From NCBI GenBank assembly GCA_032717465.1, contig CM064690.1, positions 14,845,175 to 14,909,174 of the forward strand: a stretch of 64,000 nt of DNA, given 5' to 3'. Of this stretch, positions 8,201 through 20,244 are shown piece after piece. A program made the translations under genes and the position numbers. The notes under the pieces are model-generated. The model worked only from the letters and a program-made list of their open reading frames with translations. It made no database searches and had not been told where the DNA came from. This DNA is from Coenobita brevimanus (Eukaryota; Arthropoda; Malacostraca; Decapoda; Coenobitidae). The stretch's first letter is position 1. Every line of letters begins with the position of its first letter.

Positions 8201-9987
8201 AACTCACTCGTTATTATGCTTTATTAACAGTGCAATAACTCGTGGTTTCTGCACGTTTCCCACAATTATAGTCCCTGAATCGACAGTCAAATGGTTTCTG
8301 AACAAAATCTCTTGGAATTCCATTTAAATACTATATGTAACTTTCTGTTATTTCGTATATATTGACATTTCTACCTATGCTTCACTGTGATCAACAGCTT
8401 AACGCAACTTCGTTATCGTTGGCAATGGCTTGACCATCTCGAAACCATTGATTATATTCACACATAATTTCGAAGAAACTACATGTAAGCCATGTAATTC
8501 TCTTGTAATAGCTTTAATAGGATCATAACTACAATCAAAATGAAAAAATCAGTGGGTAACCTGTCTTCCTCAACACGCAACTACTTTTGTTTACTGAGGA
8601 TTCGTCCTTAACTTACTTTTGGCCCACCGAATTAGGCTCATTGTACACGGTTCAGAGGAGAAAAAGACCTTACAATGGCAAGTAAGAAAGGATCAGCGAG
8701 GGAGTCAGATCATAACGCTACACCGGCATAGGCTTTTCAGAAGCACCCCATTGCATTATCTTGGTGGAGGCAACGAGTGGAGGTGTTTCAATGTGGCGGC
8801 CAAAGTTACACGCTCGCTGCGAAGATACCTTCTTCATATTATAGCGCTCAGTGTTTGAGGACCACTGCTTTACAACAATGAATATTTCAATCTGTACGAG
8901 AATTGTTTCTATCTGGCAACGCCGACCGACAACCGTTCTGGCAACACTGGCAGCGGTCTGGTCTGGCCGCCGCTCATTTTCAAATTTCTGTAGTGCTTTC
9001 TCCGTGATATTTTAATATCAAAGGTTGGTATTCAGATCTGTTCCAGACTCAGAACAACGCTGTAAGCAGTCAGTGTTTAAAATAGTACGATAGGTCGGGT
9101 TTATTGACAGTCTTTGACAAAATATAATGAAAATTTGAATCAAACGACCAAGTTGAAACAGGTAGGTGAGGGAATTTATTTTAGTTGTCTACTGAAGATT
9201 GTTTTATTGACGTTGCGGGTTTGTAGTATTTGATTATTTTTATTGCTAGAATAAAGTTATGACGCTCGGTGCAGCTTGCAGTGCATGAATGTTTCAGAAC
9301 ATATTAGGTTATGATGGTTGAAGTTGCTGAGTGGTGTTTGTTGTGTGTTTCTTGTTTATCATGTCATGCTTCATCTAACATAACTTCGAATTCAGTAACA
9401 TTTCTTTACTTGATCATATAACTGTTGGGCCATTTGCCACTAGCAGAATGAGTATTATGATGTTTTACCATGACTGGTACTTTGAGTACATCCATTTCTT
9501 TTCCCCCTCAGATCCTGTGGCACATGTATCCCCCTGCACTTAATAAGTAACTTACACGCTGATCATTGTCACCGTAGTCTGTTAACCATGAAGAAATGTT
9601 TAGTAAAATAATAACAAATTCATTGTGGCAGTGGGTAGGATCAGTAGACTTCCTTATCCTGGAATGAACTAATTGCTGACCAAAATATTACCAACTCAGA
9701 TGCATTATTTCATGACCTTTTTACCACGCATAGCCTGCATCTGCATGTACCTGACCCACCATTTGTCACCTCTGGCAGCATACAGTACTTGACATAATGA
9801 CACGATTATTGGCCAGTCCTTAAGGGGATATGGTACCACCTTATTTTGCAGTTTCATTTTTTTTTTTTTCCGTACCTTAGCTCATTATGGGATTATTTGA
9901 GTATTTTCTGATTGTATTTTCAAGTTAACATGTCAGCAAGTAGGTTGGCAGAAGGTTATTGCCCCTCCCCACAACTACTGTAACTCC
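8201..9987. other. Unassigned non-coding region
   Basis: I see no transposase or polymerase frame here. There is a short ATG frame at 8674 (MASKKGSARES, ending after about 18 codons) and a gaaacaggtaggtgaggg stretch at 9156 that resembles a splice donor. Both are too weak to call a gene. This is the longest stretch in the window without recognisable mobile DNA, so a host regulatory or untranslated segment is possible. Confidence 0.4.
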
Positions 9988-9988
9988 A

Positions 9989-10035
9989 AATGGCCACCCC
10001 TTGCTGGATTATGGCATCTGGCTATAGATAGATAC
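9989..10035 (+). mobile_element. RTE-A 3' terminal remnant
   Basis: The stretch tggccacccc ... ggattatggcatctggctat followed by agatagata matches the last ~45 bases of RTE-A copies (compare 26319-26369), including the start of the GATA tail. Nothing upstream aligns, so it is a severely 5'-truncated insertion or a relic. Confidence 0.6.
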
Positions 10036-13000
10036 TGGTAGATAGTTTTCAGATTTTGACATTTTTTATTTCTTCTAAAATTTGTGAAAAATGTTAAAAT
10101 GACATTTGTTTACAATCCCTAATGGTGCAAAAGACAGACTGACACCATCATGTGATGCACAAAGACAGACAGATGCCATCTTAGAATGCCATTTTTTATT
10201 GAAATTATGCTACCCCTGGGGGTAGGGTTTTTTTTCAAGAGTACTCCCCCAGTATCCCTGCTTGTCATAAAAGACGACTAAATGGGTTGATGGAGGGTTA
10301 GTGCCCTTCCCCGGAAAACAACTAACTAAAAAGACATACAATAAGCCTCGGACAAGGACTGACTAAAAGATGATGACCAAGGACCGGACAAAGGACCTGG
10401 TAATCGGAACATGGAATGTAAGGGGAACGAATGATGAGGTGAAAGAGAGAGAGATTGTCCAGGTGCTTGAGGGTGCAAAAGTTGATGTATGTGGAATAAC
10501 TGAAACTAAATGGAGAGGAGAAAGTGTGAGAGAATGGGAGTATGGATGGGGTATATGTGCAGGAGTAGGTGAGAATGAGAGGGCAAAAGAAGGAGTATGT
10601 ATAGTTGTGAGTAAAAGATGGAAGAAGAGCATAAGAGAGTATGGATCAGTTGGGTCAAGGATTGTGTGGGTAAGATTGAAAGTTGGAATACAAATGTGGG
10701 CGATTGTGTGTGTGTATGTGCCAACACAAGATCATGCAGGCAGAGTGAGAGAAGAGTTCTGGACAAATGTGGAAGTGTGCATGGAAGAGTTTGGAAGTAA
10801 TGAGAGAGTGTTTTTGATCGGTGATATGAATGGTAAAGTAGGGAATGTCAAGGTGGATGGAATAGTTGGTGAGTGGGGTGTGCCTGCTGAGATAGATGAG
10901 AATGGCAGTGCGTTAATGGACATTTGTGCTGGGAGGGCGTGGTGATAGCCAATACCCTCTTCAGGCACAAAATGATCCACAGGTATACATGGCGAGTGAT
11001 GAGAAGGGTGGGTGGTGAACTGAATGAAAGGAGGGCAATGATTGATTATGTGTGTGTGGATGAAAGGATGCGAAGATGTGTAATGGTTACAAGAGCTTAT
11101 AGAGGTTGGGGGAGTGGACTTTCTGACCACTACTTGGTGGTGTTCAGAATCAAGATCCAATTAGGATGGAGAAATAGAAGAAGGGAAGGACGGGAAGAAG
11201 GAGTATTTGTAAGGAGAGTGGAAAGGTTGCAAGAGGATGAGAAAAAGGCAGAGTATAAGAGAGAAGTGGAAGAACAATTGGGCAAATATGAATTGGAGCA
11301 GATGGGGGACGTGGAAGGTGTGTGCAGGATATTCACAGAAGAAATATGTGCAGCATGTGATGTGGTGTGTGGGATGAAGAGAAGACGGAGGGGTGTGCAA
11401 GGAACAGCGTGGTGGAATGAAGAGGTGAGACAGGCTGTGGCACAAAGGAAGAAAGCATACAATGAATGGATGAGAAATAGGGGCATGGAAGAAGTTAAGA
11501 GGCGGAAAAGAGAGTTATATGTAGAAAGAGAGAGGTGAAAAGATTAGTAAGAGAGCGGATGAGGAATTTGGAAGGAACTTCAGTGTAAAGTGGAGGGATT
11601 GCAAGAAAATGTTCTGGAAAGAGGTGAAAAGAGTAAGACAGGGTGGAAGTGAAGTTAGCAGGGGAGTGAAAGATAAAAATGGTAGATTACTAGTGAAGGG
11701 AGAAAAAGTGAGCAGATGGAAAGAACACTTTAAGGAATTGTTGAACATAGAGGATGGAAGTAATGTGAGTATAAGTGGCTGGGGAATGGCTGGGAGAAGG
11801 AGGGAGGTGAGAAGACAGGAAGAAATCAGTAGGATAGAAGTTGTGGAAGCAATGAAGAAAGTTAAATTGGGAGAAGCCCCAGGAATTGATGGAGTGTGTG
11901 GTGAAATGCTGAAGCATGGGGGAGAGATAGTAGTAGAATGGATGTGGAAAATGTGCAGATTGGCCTGGGAGGAAGGTAGAGTCCCGGAGGATTGGAAGTC
12001 AAGTATAATTATTCCCTTGTACAAAGGAAAAGGGGAAAAAGAAGTGTGTGGTAATCATAGGGGGTTTTGTCTTCTTAATATAACAGGAAAAGTGTATGGT
12101 AGGATACTTATTGACAGAGTTAGAGAAAGAACAGAGGAATTAGTTGGAGCAGAACGGTGAGGCTTTAGGAAGGGAAGAGGTTGTATAGATCAGGTATTCA
12201 TTCTTAGATCTATAAAGGAAAAGTTTCTAGAGAAGGGAAAGAAGTTGTATGCGGCTTTCATGGATTTGGAGAAAGCATATGACAGGGTGGATAGACAAGG
12301 ATTGTGGAAAGTATTAAGAATATATGGAGTAGATGGGAAGTTGTCGAATGCTGTGAAGAGTAAGTATGATGGTGCTAAGGCTGCAGTGCGTGTGAATGGT
12401 GAACTGAGTGAATTTTTCTCTTTGAAGGTTGGGTTGAAACAGGGATGTGTCATGTCTCCATGGTTGTTCAATCTGTACATGGATGGGGTAATAAAAGAGG
12501 TACAAGGTAGGGTAGTGGATGTTGGAGTGGCCCTGGTGAGGGAAGGTAGTGTTCGGAAACTCCCTGTACTGTTGTTTGCAGATGATACTGTGTTGTTGAG
12601 TGAAGACGAAGGAGAGGTGCAAGGCTTGGTTGATGAGTTTGGGAGAGTGTGTAAGAAACGGAATCTAAAGGTGAATGTAGGAAAGAGTAAAATGATGGTC
12701 TTTGAGAGAGGTGAAGTCAGTGAATGTGCGGCGAGGTTGGATGGTGAGGAATTGGAAAATGTGAGTATGTTTAAGTACTTGGGTAATGTGATGAGTAAGA
12801 ATGGAGGTTTGGAGGGTGAAGTGCTTGAAAGGGTACAGCAGGGAAGAAAGGTTGCTTGTTCCTTGAAAGCAGTGATAAGAAGCAGGGAAGTGAGCATGGA
12901 AGTGAAAAAGTTACTGCATGACAGTATTGCGATACCAACTCTAACGTATGGAAGTGAAGCTTGGACGTTGCTGGAAGGACACAAGTCAGGAGTAAGAGCA

Positions 13001-13345
13001 GTGGAAATGAGTTATTTAAGGGGGGCGACCACTTTTTACTCTTGAGGGGCAGGTAATTTTTAAGGTATCATAACCATTTTTGGCACAGTTATAGGGGTCC
13101 ATTAGTAGTTAAAACTGATACCAAATTGAATCGAATATGTCTAATAGTTTTCAAGTTATGGCCAATTTTGTATCGAAATTTTCGTAAAAAATAGTAAAAG
13201 TAATACACTATCTAGACATACCAAGATGTTTTTATCGTAATTTCCTTAGGACACATTGCATATCAACACTATTACTATAATTGTGCGCTAGGGATTTCAT
13301 TTACCTGCTCTAGTTTCGAAATTAGGGCATTAGGAAATTAGTGTA

Positions 13346-13835
13346 CAGTAATCACTCCAATATCCGATGTAATAGAGCCATAGGCAGGTCCGGTTATTGG
13401 TTTTGTCCGGATATTGGGCACCAGCTTATGGACTTGTACTTATGGACCCTAACTCAGAGAAACACCTATACAACTCCCTCTGGACATGCATAGCACCTAT
13501 TTAAGACCCAAATCACACCAATAAGGCACATAAATGACTGAAATAAATGCAAAATAAACATAAAATGAGGGTTTAGAAGTAGGTTCATACAATAATAAAC
13601 ATTCTGGTGACTGGCTCCTGGACTGGTACTTATGGACCCTAACCCAGCCTAACTCAGAACAACACCTTCCTACTGCACATGCATAGCTCCTAACACCCTA
13701 TTCTTACCAATAAAGGACATTAAAGAGTGAAATGAGGTAAGTATAGTATGGAAAAAAGTACAGTATGAAACATTCTTATGTCCGGATAGTGGGGATGTTC
13801 GGATATTGAGCATCCGGATATTAGAGTGATTACTG
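13346..13835. mobile_element. Tigger-type MITE (490 bp)
   Basis: It starts cagtaatcactccaatatcc and ends ggatattagagtgattactg, perfectly mirrored terminal inverted repeats flanked by TA on both sides. The subterminal sequence (caggtccgg..., acttatggaccctaactcag) matches the ends of the full-length Tigger copies at 34158-37271 and 49632-52745. There is no transposase, so it is a non-autonomous derivative of that family. Confidence 0.9.
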
Positions 13836-14348
13836 TAATTAGAAAATTAATTTTTTTGCTAAATTTCGGACTTTGAGTACTTGGTGTGAACGAACAGAGA
13901 AGATTAGGGGAAAATCCCTGGGTGTATTTATTGTACTTTTTACGCTGATTCCAATGGTATCATTAGTTTTTATGTAGGTGCATTGGTTCTCGAGTTATTA
14001 GACTCGAAAGTGCTATAACTTACATTTTGAGAAAATCGCTGTCAAAGATTTTTGAAGGTTTTGAACACGTATACCGTGCGTTTTAGTAAAGATAGGTTTA
14101 TGAAATTGCTAGTAGAGGTACTATACACTATTCTCATTGTATATGCAACATGGATTTACACATATAGGCAAGTAAATACAAGGTACATGCAAGCATGTGC
14201 TGATATACTGACTGGCACCTGGTCCCCTCATACTAAGTATAGCCCTCGATTAGAAAGTTATTGTTTCTAACAAAAGAATTCACATAATATGATAGTATAA
14301 GGGTATCATGGGTCGCCCCTCCCACTCATTGTAGCCAGGATTGTCATA

Positions 14349-15019
14349 TTAGAAGGCCCCAGGACTGTAAAATTCATCGTCATCATCATCGGGTGTCTTT
14401 CGTTTCTGGCGGGTGTTGGTCCTCCGAGGGGTGCTGGTCCTCACGCACTCTTTTTGGAGATATTGAAGGTTAGCTAGCTTATTATCTGTGACTCCAAAAG
14501 CAAGGTGTGCTAGCAAATAAGCCGCCTCATAGCCAAAGTTGTGTTCTAGGAACACCTGGTGAGCTAGAAATGTGACACATCGAAGGCCAACATACTTGGA
14601 CTTTGAGGTCTTCTTCCATAGCTTGTGATGAATGCTCTCGTTGGGATTTTGGGTTCGTCCTTTCAGGCATCTACTAAGCAGTTTCTCATCAGTCAAGTCC
14701 AGGTAAACCTGTTTCACCATCTTCCTTTCCTCGTCTGACAACGTGCTCAGGTATCCAGGCTTATCACTGTGTTTGCGACATGGCTGGGTCTTGTCTGCCT
14801 CCCACCTCTTGTAAAAACACCAAGAATCATAATCAGGAGGAGAGGTAGGTGTTGTGGAGAGGTAGGTGTTGTGCCTGATGTAGAAGGTTGTGAGGGAGGT
14901 GTGGTGGGAGGTGTAGGCGGGATGGGTGATGGTGGGCGTGGCAGGACATCTGTCATGCGTAGCTGTTGTAGGCTTAATGCACGCATTCTAGCATTCTTGG
15001 CAGGCTTCTTTGGCATCTT
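14349..15019 (-). pseudogene. Internally deleted transposase (TQNxNES family C-terminus)
   Basis: On minus, ATG 15019 opens a short N-terminal part (MPKKPAKNARMRALSLQQLR) followed by a proline-rich stretch. After a frame change near 14830 the sequence encodes DSWCFYKRWEADKTQ and then 14741-14349: a frame with LTDEKLLSRCLKGRTQNPNES, KYVGLRCVTFLAHQ and a basic/acidic tail (DDDDDEF). The SWCFY ... CLxGxTQNxNES ... block is, from memory, the C-terminal signature of a transposase-like family common in invertebrate genomes. The catalytic middle is absent, and a 15 bp direct repeat (gaggtaggtgttgtg at 14840 and 14858) lies near the fusion point. No active enzyme can be made. Confidence 0.6.
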
Positions 15020-17319
15020 AGCTGAAGCTGTTGGTATGCCCAAAAGAGAATAGAAAAATATATCAAGAAAGGTGCGAGTGTCAAGGGGAATGATTGAGAC
15101 GTGGGGCATAGGTCTGCTCTGTACAGGGACTCACCCGGCACTAAATGAACTTCTCTTTCTCTTCGTGACAGATGGCAGTGTGAGGGAGGGATTGCCAAAT
15201 GTTACTAAACAGAAGGCTGTAGTGATAAATACATACGTTTTTGTCAATATAAAACAACTGTCAGAGTATTTGGGATGGCAAACAACTTTGCAAACAATAT
15301 GTTGGTTATAAACACGTTTCTGGCGTGCATATTAGCTCGAGATGCCTTCAGATAAGCCTGAATTTACCAGCTTTAGAATGGGTTTTCACCCTTATGACTC
15401 CTCATGAGGTTAGAGGGGGTGTTAGACTACCCCCTGGATGGCGTAACAGAAAACGGCCAACATCATAGAAAATTAGCCTAAAAAGGTGGTCGTACCCCTT
15501 AAGAGGAGCCTGTGGAGTCACATGGAGAGGCAGGCTGACAAATGAGGATATAAAGGAGCGTTGTGGTGTGGATGTGGATGTGATAAGATGCGTTAGGAGG
15601 AATATACTGAGGTGGTTTGGCCATGTGGAGAGGATGGAGGGTGAAAGACTGACGAAGAGAGTGTATGTGAATGAGGTGGAGGGGGGAAGAGGGAGGGGGG
15701 AGGCCGAGGATGAGATGGAGGGATGGGGTGGAGAGGTATATGAGAGAGGGGAGTGTGAGTTGGGAGAGGGGCAGTGAAATGGCAGGGGACAGGGCAACGA
15801 GGAGGTGATTTTTTTGTGGCCACCCCAAACGGGAATGAGGTGTCTGACAATAGATAGATAGATAGATTGTACCTGTTTATCAAAACCAAACCAAAATTTT
15901 CATAACTTAGCTCAACATTATTTATCCTCTCCTATCCTAATATAATGGCCTAGACTATTGTATGCCAACCCTGCCTAAGCTGTCATTTATATACAGTAAT
16001 TGTATTTACCCCCTGGGGGGTAGGGGGGTTTGTCAAGAATACTCCCCCAGTATCCCTGCTTGTCGTAAAAGGCGACTAAAAGGGTTGGCGGAGGGTTAGT
16101 GCCCCTCCCCGGAAAACAACTAACTAAAAAAACAAACAATAAGCCTCGGACAAGGACTGACCAAACGTTGACGACCAAGGACTGGACAAAGGACATTGCA
16201 ATTGGAATGTGGAATGTAAGGGGAGCAAATGATGAGGTGAAAGACAGAGAGATTGTCCAGGTGCTTGAGGATGCAAAAGTGGATGTATGTGGAATAACTG
16301 AAACAAAATGGAGAGGAGAAAGTGTGAGAGAATGGGAGTATGGATGGGGTATATGTGCAGGAGTAGGTGAGAATGAGAGGGCAAAGGAAGGAGTATGTAT
16401 AGTTGTGAGTAAAAGATGGAAGAGGAGCATAAGACAGTATGGATCAGTTGGATCAAGGATTGTGTGGGTAAAGTTGAAAGTTGGAATACAAATGTGGGCG
16501 ATTGTGTGTGTGTATTTACCTATTTGTAGTATACAGGAATTGAGCAATGCTCGTGTTGTCCTGTCTCCATATCCACATTTATCAAGTCTACCTTTACACA
16601 CATGAATGTTTTTCTCATGCACCACCTCTTTGTCTAAGTCGTTCCAAATATTTAAGAATATACCTAATTGTGATATACACGGAATGTACTATGCTCGTGG
16701 GTTTCCGTCGCTGTTTCTCAATAAGTTGAATTTAACTTTAAACTCGTTTAAGTTTTTAGACTGGACGATCTCTTTGTCCAGGCTATTCCATAAGTCTATA
16801 CTTCTGTAAGGAAAGCTATATTTCTTGATATCCTTCAAGCAGCTTGACTTTTTCAATTTCATTCCATGTCCTCTTTTTGCTCTCTTATCCCATACAAACA
16901 GATCTTCTTTGTCAATTTTATCTACTCCCACCATGGTCCTGAACACCGCAATCATGTCCCCCCTCTTTCTCCTTTCCTCTAACGAAGGCAAATCCAGTTT
17001 TTCCAGCCTCTCTCTGTATGACAGGTCTGTCAGACTGGGGACCATCTTGGTTGCTGTTCTTTGTATTCTCTCAATCTTGTTTATATCTTTCTTTTTGTGT
17101 GGGGACCACACTACCGCTGCATATTCTAACCTGGGGCGGATCATGGCCACTATCAATTTTTTCATCATTTCCTCATCCATATAATGAAATGCTACTCTTA
17201 TGTTAGTCAAGAGCTTATAAGTCTCTCCAACTATCTTGTTAATGTGCTTTTCTGGTGACAAACTATCTTGGACCAGGACTCCCAAATCTTTCTCTTCTCT
17301 CCTTTTTGTGATTAATTCA

Positions 17320-20244
17320 ATCAATCAATCAATCAATCATTTCCTGTGGCACCCTCGGGGATGCATAGGGCCTCGATGAACTCACACCACCACATCCTAT
17401 CTTGTGCTAACTCCTCAAGATCTCCCCAACACTCATCTCCAGCTTCCCGTCTCATTGTCCTCACCCATCTCTTTTGGCCTTCCTCTACCTCTCCTACCAA
17501 GTGCCACCCACTCTGGTGTACCTCGTACTATTCCCTGTCTCCTATACACATGTCCTAGCCACTTCCATTGTGAGAATCTAACATATTCATCGATCGGCTG
17601 CACTCCCGTTATTTCTCTAATTCTACTATTTGGTATCCTTTCCCACCACTTAACTCCTAATATTCTTCTAAGTGCTTTATTTTCAAACACCAAGAATTTA
17701 TTTTCCATAGTCACTGTGCTGTACCAAGACTCGTGTCCATAAATTAAGATACTCCTAACCATTACCTTATAAATTTTGATTTTTGTATGCACAGAGAAAT
17801 TGTTATTATTCCAAATATTTTAAAGCATTCCCATTGCCTGATTAGCCTTCTTTAACCTTTCCTGGAATTCAAAGTTTAAAGAACCATCCTTGGCTAAATA
17901 AGTACCTAAATATTTAAACCTATCAACTTGCTTTACAACCATACCTTCAATTACACATTCCTGCGCATTTTCCATATTCATATTGATTATTTCAGTTTTT
18001 CCACAATTAATAACCAAACCCACCTTGCGACCTTCACTCACCGAACAGTCCAACACTCTCTGCATCTCTTCTGGCCCATCACAAATCAAAACTATATCAT
18101 CTGCATAATCTAAATCCAAAAGTTTCCTGTTCTCTCCCCAAAGTATACCTGCACCGGTTTCTGTTCCAACGTGTTTCATAATGTAATCAATGACCAATAT
18201 AAATAGTAAAGGCGATAGAACACCACCTTGAATTACTCCGGACTTGACTTCAAACGAATCACTAAGACAACCATCAACCATCACTTTACAAAATGTGTCC
18301 TCATGCATGTTCATAATGACCCTCACAAACTCCTCTGGTATTCCATAATGTCTCATGATCTTCCTCATAGTCTCTCTCGAAACACTATCAAAAACCTTTT
18401 CAAAATCAACAAAACAAAGACTTAACGGTACTCTCATTTCATTAACTTGCTGCATCAAATGCCTAACTATAAAGATCTGATCATTGCAACCACGTCCCTT
18501 TCTAAAACCAGCCTGTTCATCCCTCAGAATACCCTCAACCACCGGCTCCAACCTATTTAACAACACTCTACTGAAAACTTTCAAAGCTATCGGTGACAAA
18601 GAGATTCCCCTCCAATTACCGCATTCACTCAGGTCTCCCTTCTTCGGAACTTTAACAATTACACCATTCTTCCAAACTGATGGTAGTAACCCCGTCACCC
18701 ATATCTTATTGAATAGCTTGGTCAAGATCATTATTAATCTATCCCCCTCCACTTTAAACATTTCCGGAAATAAACCATCCTCCCCTGGTGCCTTATTATT
18801 CTTTAACTGTTTTACTGCTTTCTCCACTTCTGCAAGCCTCAACTCTCCTGTTTCTATATTTAAATCTTCCTGAGCAGACGGTATATCCTCTTCTGGTGGT
18901 ATTGGTCTATTAAGAACTGTCTCAAAATGCTCTTTCCATCTATTTTTAATATCTCCATCTTTGGTCAATAAATTTCCTTCCCTGTCTCTAACTGGTATTT
19001 CCTTGCGTTTACCTGCATTACCACTCAGTTCTCTAATCGATTCATATGCTATTCTTTGACTCTGTCCATCATTTTTGTTTATTAAGATTTCAGTCTCTGC
19101 AACCTTTTCATCCACACATCTTCTTTTATCTCTCCTAGCTAACCTTCTTACTTCTGAATTCAAACTCCAGTACGCAGCTCTTGCTAATTCAATCTCTCGT
19201 TCATCAACGCATTGCAACTCACTCCTCAATTTAGCCTCACCTCTCTTTTTTATCATATCCCACGTTTCCTCTGATATCCATTTCTTTCTCCTGAAGCTAT
19301 GTCTCCTTCCAATCGTACATTCAGCAGTCTCATGCAAAACTTTGTTCACATCCTCCCACATCTCATCTACACTTCTCTCCCCTCTTCCAACGTTTCCAAC
19401 ACCAAAAACCTATTTCTGCATTCTAATCTGAATTCCTCCTTTTCTTCTCCTTCCCTTCTAAGCTTAACAATATTGTATCTACCAACACCAGATTTTTCCT
19501 TCTTCTGATTTTTAAGTTTAAACCTTATTTTTGCAATGCTGAGTTGATGGTCACTACCAATATCCGCTCCCCGTTTAACATGAACATCTAGCAGAGAACT
19601 TCTATGCCTCCTACTGATAGCGATGTGATCAATCTGATTTTTATATTTTCCACACGGCGACACCCATGTTGTCTTGTGTATATTGCAATGCTGAAAGAGT
19701 GTGCCCCGATGACTAAGTCATTTGCTAGACAGAAGCTTCCAAACCTCACTCCGTTTTCACTCATCCTACTACCAACTCCCATCTTACCCATACATGCCTC
19801 AAATCCCTCATTTGAACAGCCCATTACTGCATTAAAGTCTCCAACGCAGATCAAAACATCATGTCTAGGTACCCTTCCTACTCCTTCTTGCAACTTTTCA
19901 TAAAATGTGTCTTTCCTTTCATCGAGTGCATCATTAGTAGGTGCATAACACACAAACAGACTGATGTTGCCATGATTTGATTTAAACCGTGCGTATAACA
20001 ATCGCTCATCTATAGGATCCCACTCACATAAAGCCTTATTTGCCTTACAACCCAGCAACAATCCTACTCCCTGATAATGCATTCCGTCCTGTCGACCAGA
20101 TATCAATAAACATATACCATCCTCCAAATCCAACTTATCGACTCCAGTTAATCTAGTTTCTGTCAGAGCACAAATATCAAGTCCGTAATTTTGAAAAACC
20201 TTCACTAACTCATCGATTTTACCGTCATGATTTAGCGTTCTCAC
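17320..20244 (-). mobile_element. LINE-3, 5'-truncated, inserted in the CR1-like LINE
   Basis: The 9 bp duplication attaattca at 17311-17319 and 20245-20253 brackets it. The 3' end on minus is a (ATTG)n tail, seen on plus as tcaatcaatcaatcaatcat at 17320-17340. The 5' end is truncated inside the endonuclease (first codons MRTLNHDGKIDELVK at 20244). It is a third LINE lineage, distinct from RTE-A and CR1-like. The clade is uncertain (RTE/Proto2-like or related). Confidence 0.88.
17433..20244 (-). pseudogene. LINE-3 endonuclease-reverse transcriptase
   Basis: Endonuclease from 20244: DICALTETRLTGVDKL, VGLLLGCKANK, FVCYAPTND and VLICVGDFNAVMG. After a frame change near 19640 comes GSDHQLSIAKIRF. 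RT frame 19361-17820 (513 residues): KNNKAPGEDGLFPEMF, VIVKVPKKGDLSECGNWRG, EQAGFRKGRGCNDQIFIVRH, FVDFEKVFDSVSR, GVIQGGVLSPLLF and DYADDIVLICDGPEEM. The C-terminal block 17792-17433 has YGHESWYSTVT, ALRRILGVKWWERIPN, WKWLGHVYRR and RRGRGRPKEM, after a stop near 17820. In the GVIQGG box the usual C/S is a second G. The frameshifts make it inactive. Confidence 0.82.

Larger units (their letters stand above)
13020..15498. mobile_element. TTAA-flanked DNA transposon (Kolobok- or piggyBac-like), deletion derivative
   Basis: TTAA at 13016-13019 and at 15499-15502 flanks a segment whose ends are inverted: gggggcgaccacttttta on the left, and ggggtacgaccacctttt when the right end is read inward. The flanks join into the uninterrupted RTE-A sequence (TTAAGAGGAGCCTGTGG in copy 2). 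TTAA target choice is typical of piggyBac and Kolobok superfamilies. The encoded C-terminal protein fragment (14349-15019, minus) favours a Kolobok/Mutator-like transposase family over piggyBac, from remembered motifs. It carries a nested Tigger MITE at 13346-13835. Confidence 0.8.
10370..15840 (+). pseudogene. RTE-A endonuclease-reverse transcriptase, copy 1
   Basis: The frame begins at ATG 10370. Endonuclease motifs follow in order: WNVRG, ITETKW, FLIGDMNGKVG (about 10816) and LSDHYLVV (about 11128). The reverse transcriptase has EAPGIDGVCGEML, PLYKGKGEKE, CVMSPWLFNLYMDG and the catalytic LLFADDTVLL near 12575. The C-terminal part (TYGSEAW ... RWFGHVERM) is split by the TTAA element at 13020 and resumes after 15502. 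Lesions: a frameshift near 10940 (AGRAW* where copy 2 reads AGRGLVIANT), a break near 11538, a TGA near 12160 (GAER* where copy 2 reads GEEQGGF), and others after 15600. The enzyme would nick target DNA and copy its own mRNA in the nucleus. This copy is dead. Confidence 0.85.
10210..15867 (+). mobile_element. RTE-A LINE copy 1, interrupted by a TTAA element
   Basis: The 5' end aligns with RTE-A copy 2 at its TSD-defined start (acccctggggg...agtatccctgcttgtc). The 3' end is a (GATA)n tail at 15850-15867. The body is colinear with copy 2 except for a 2.48 kb insertion at 13020-15498. The family assignment to an RTE-like clade rests on the single endonuclease-RT frame, the short tandem-repeat tail and the absence of a separate ORF1. 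Confidence 0.85.

Noticed and set aside
10363..10632. Long serine/threonine/proline/histidine-rich frames on minus opposite RTE-A (also 10732-11160, 11515-12024, 12190-12984 and similar)
   Set aside because: They are antisense shadows of the purine-rich RTE-A coding strand and recur opposite every RTE-A copy; no independent motif.
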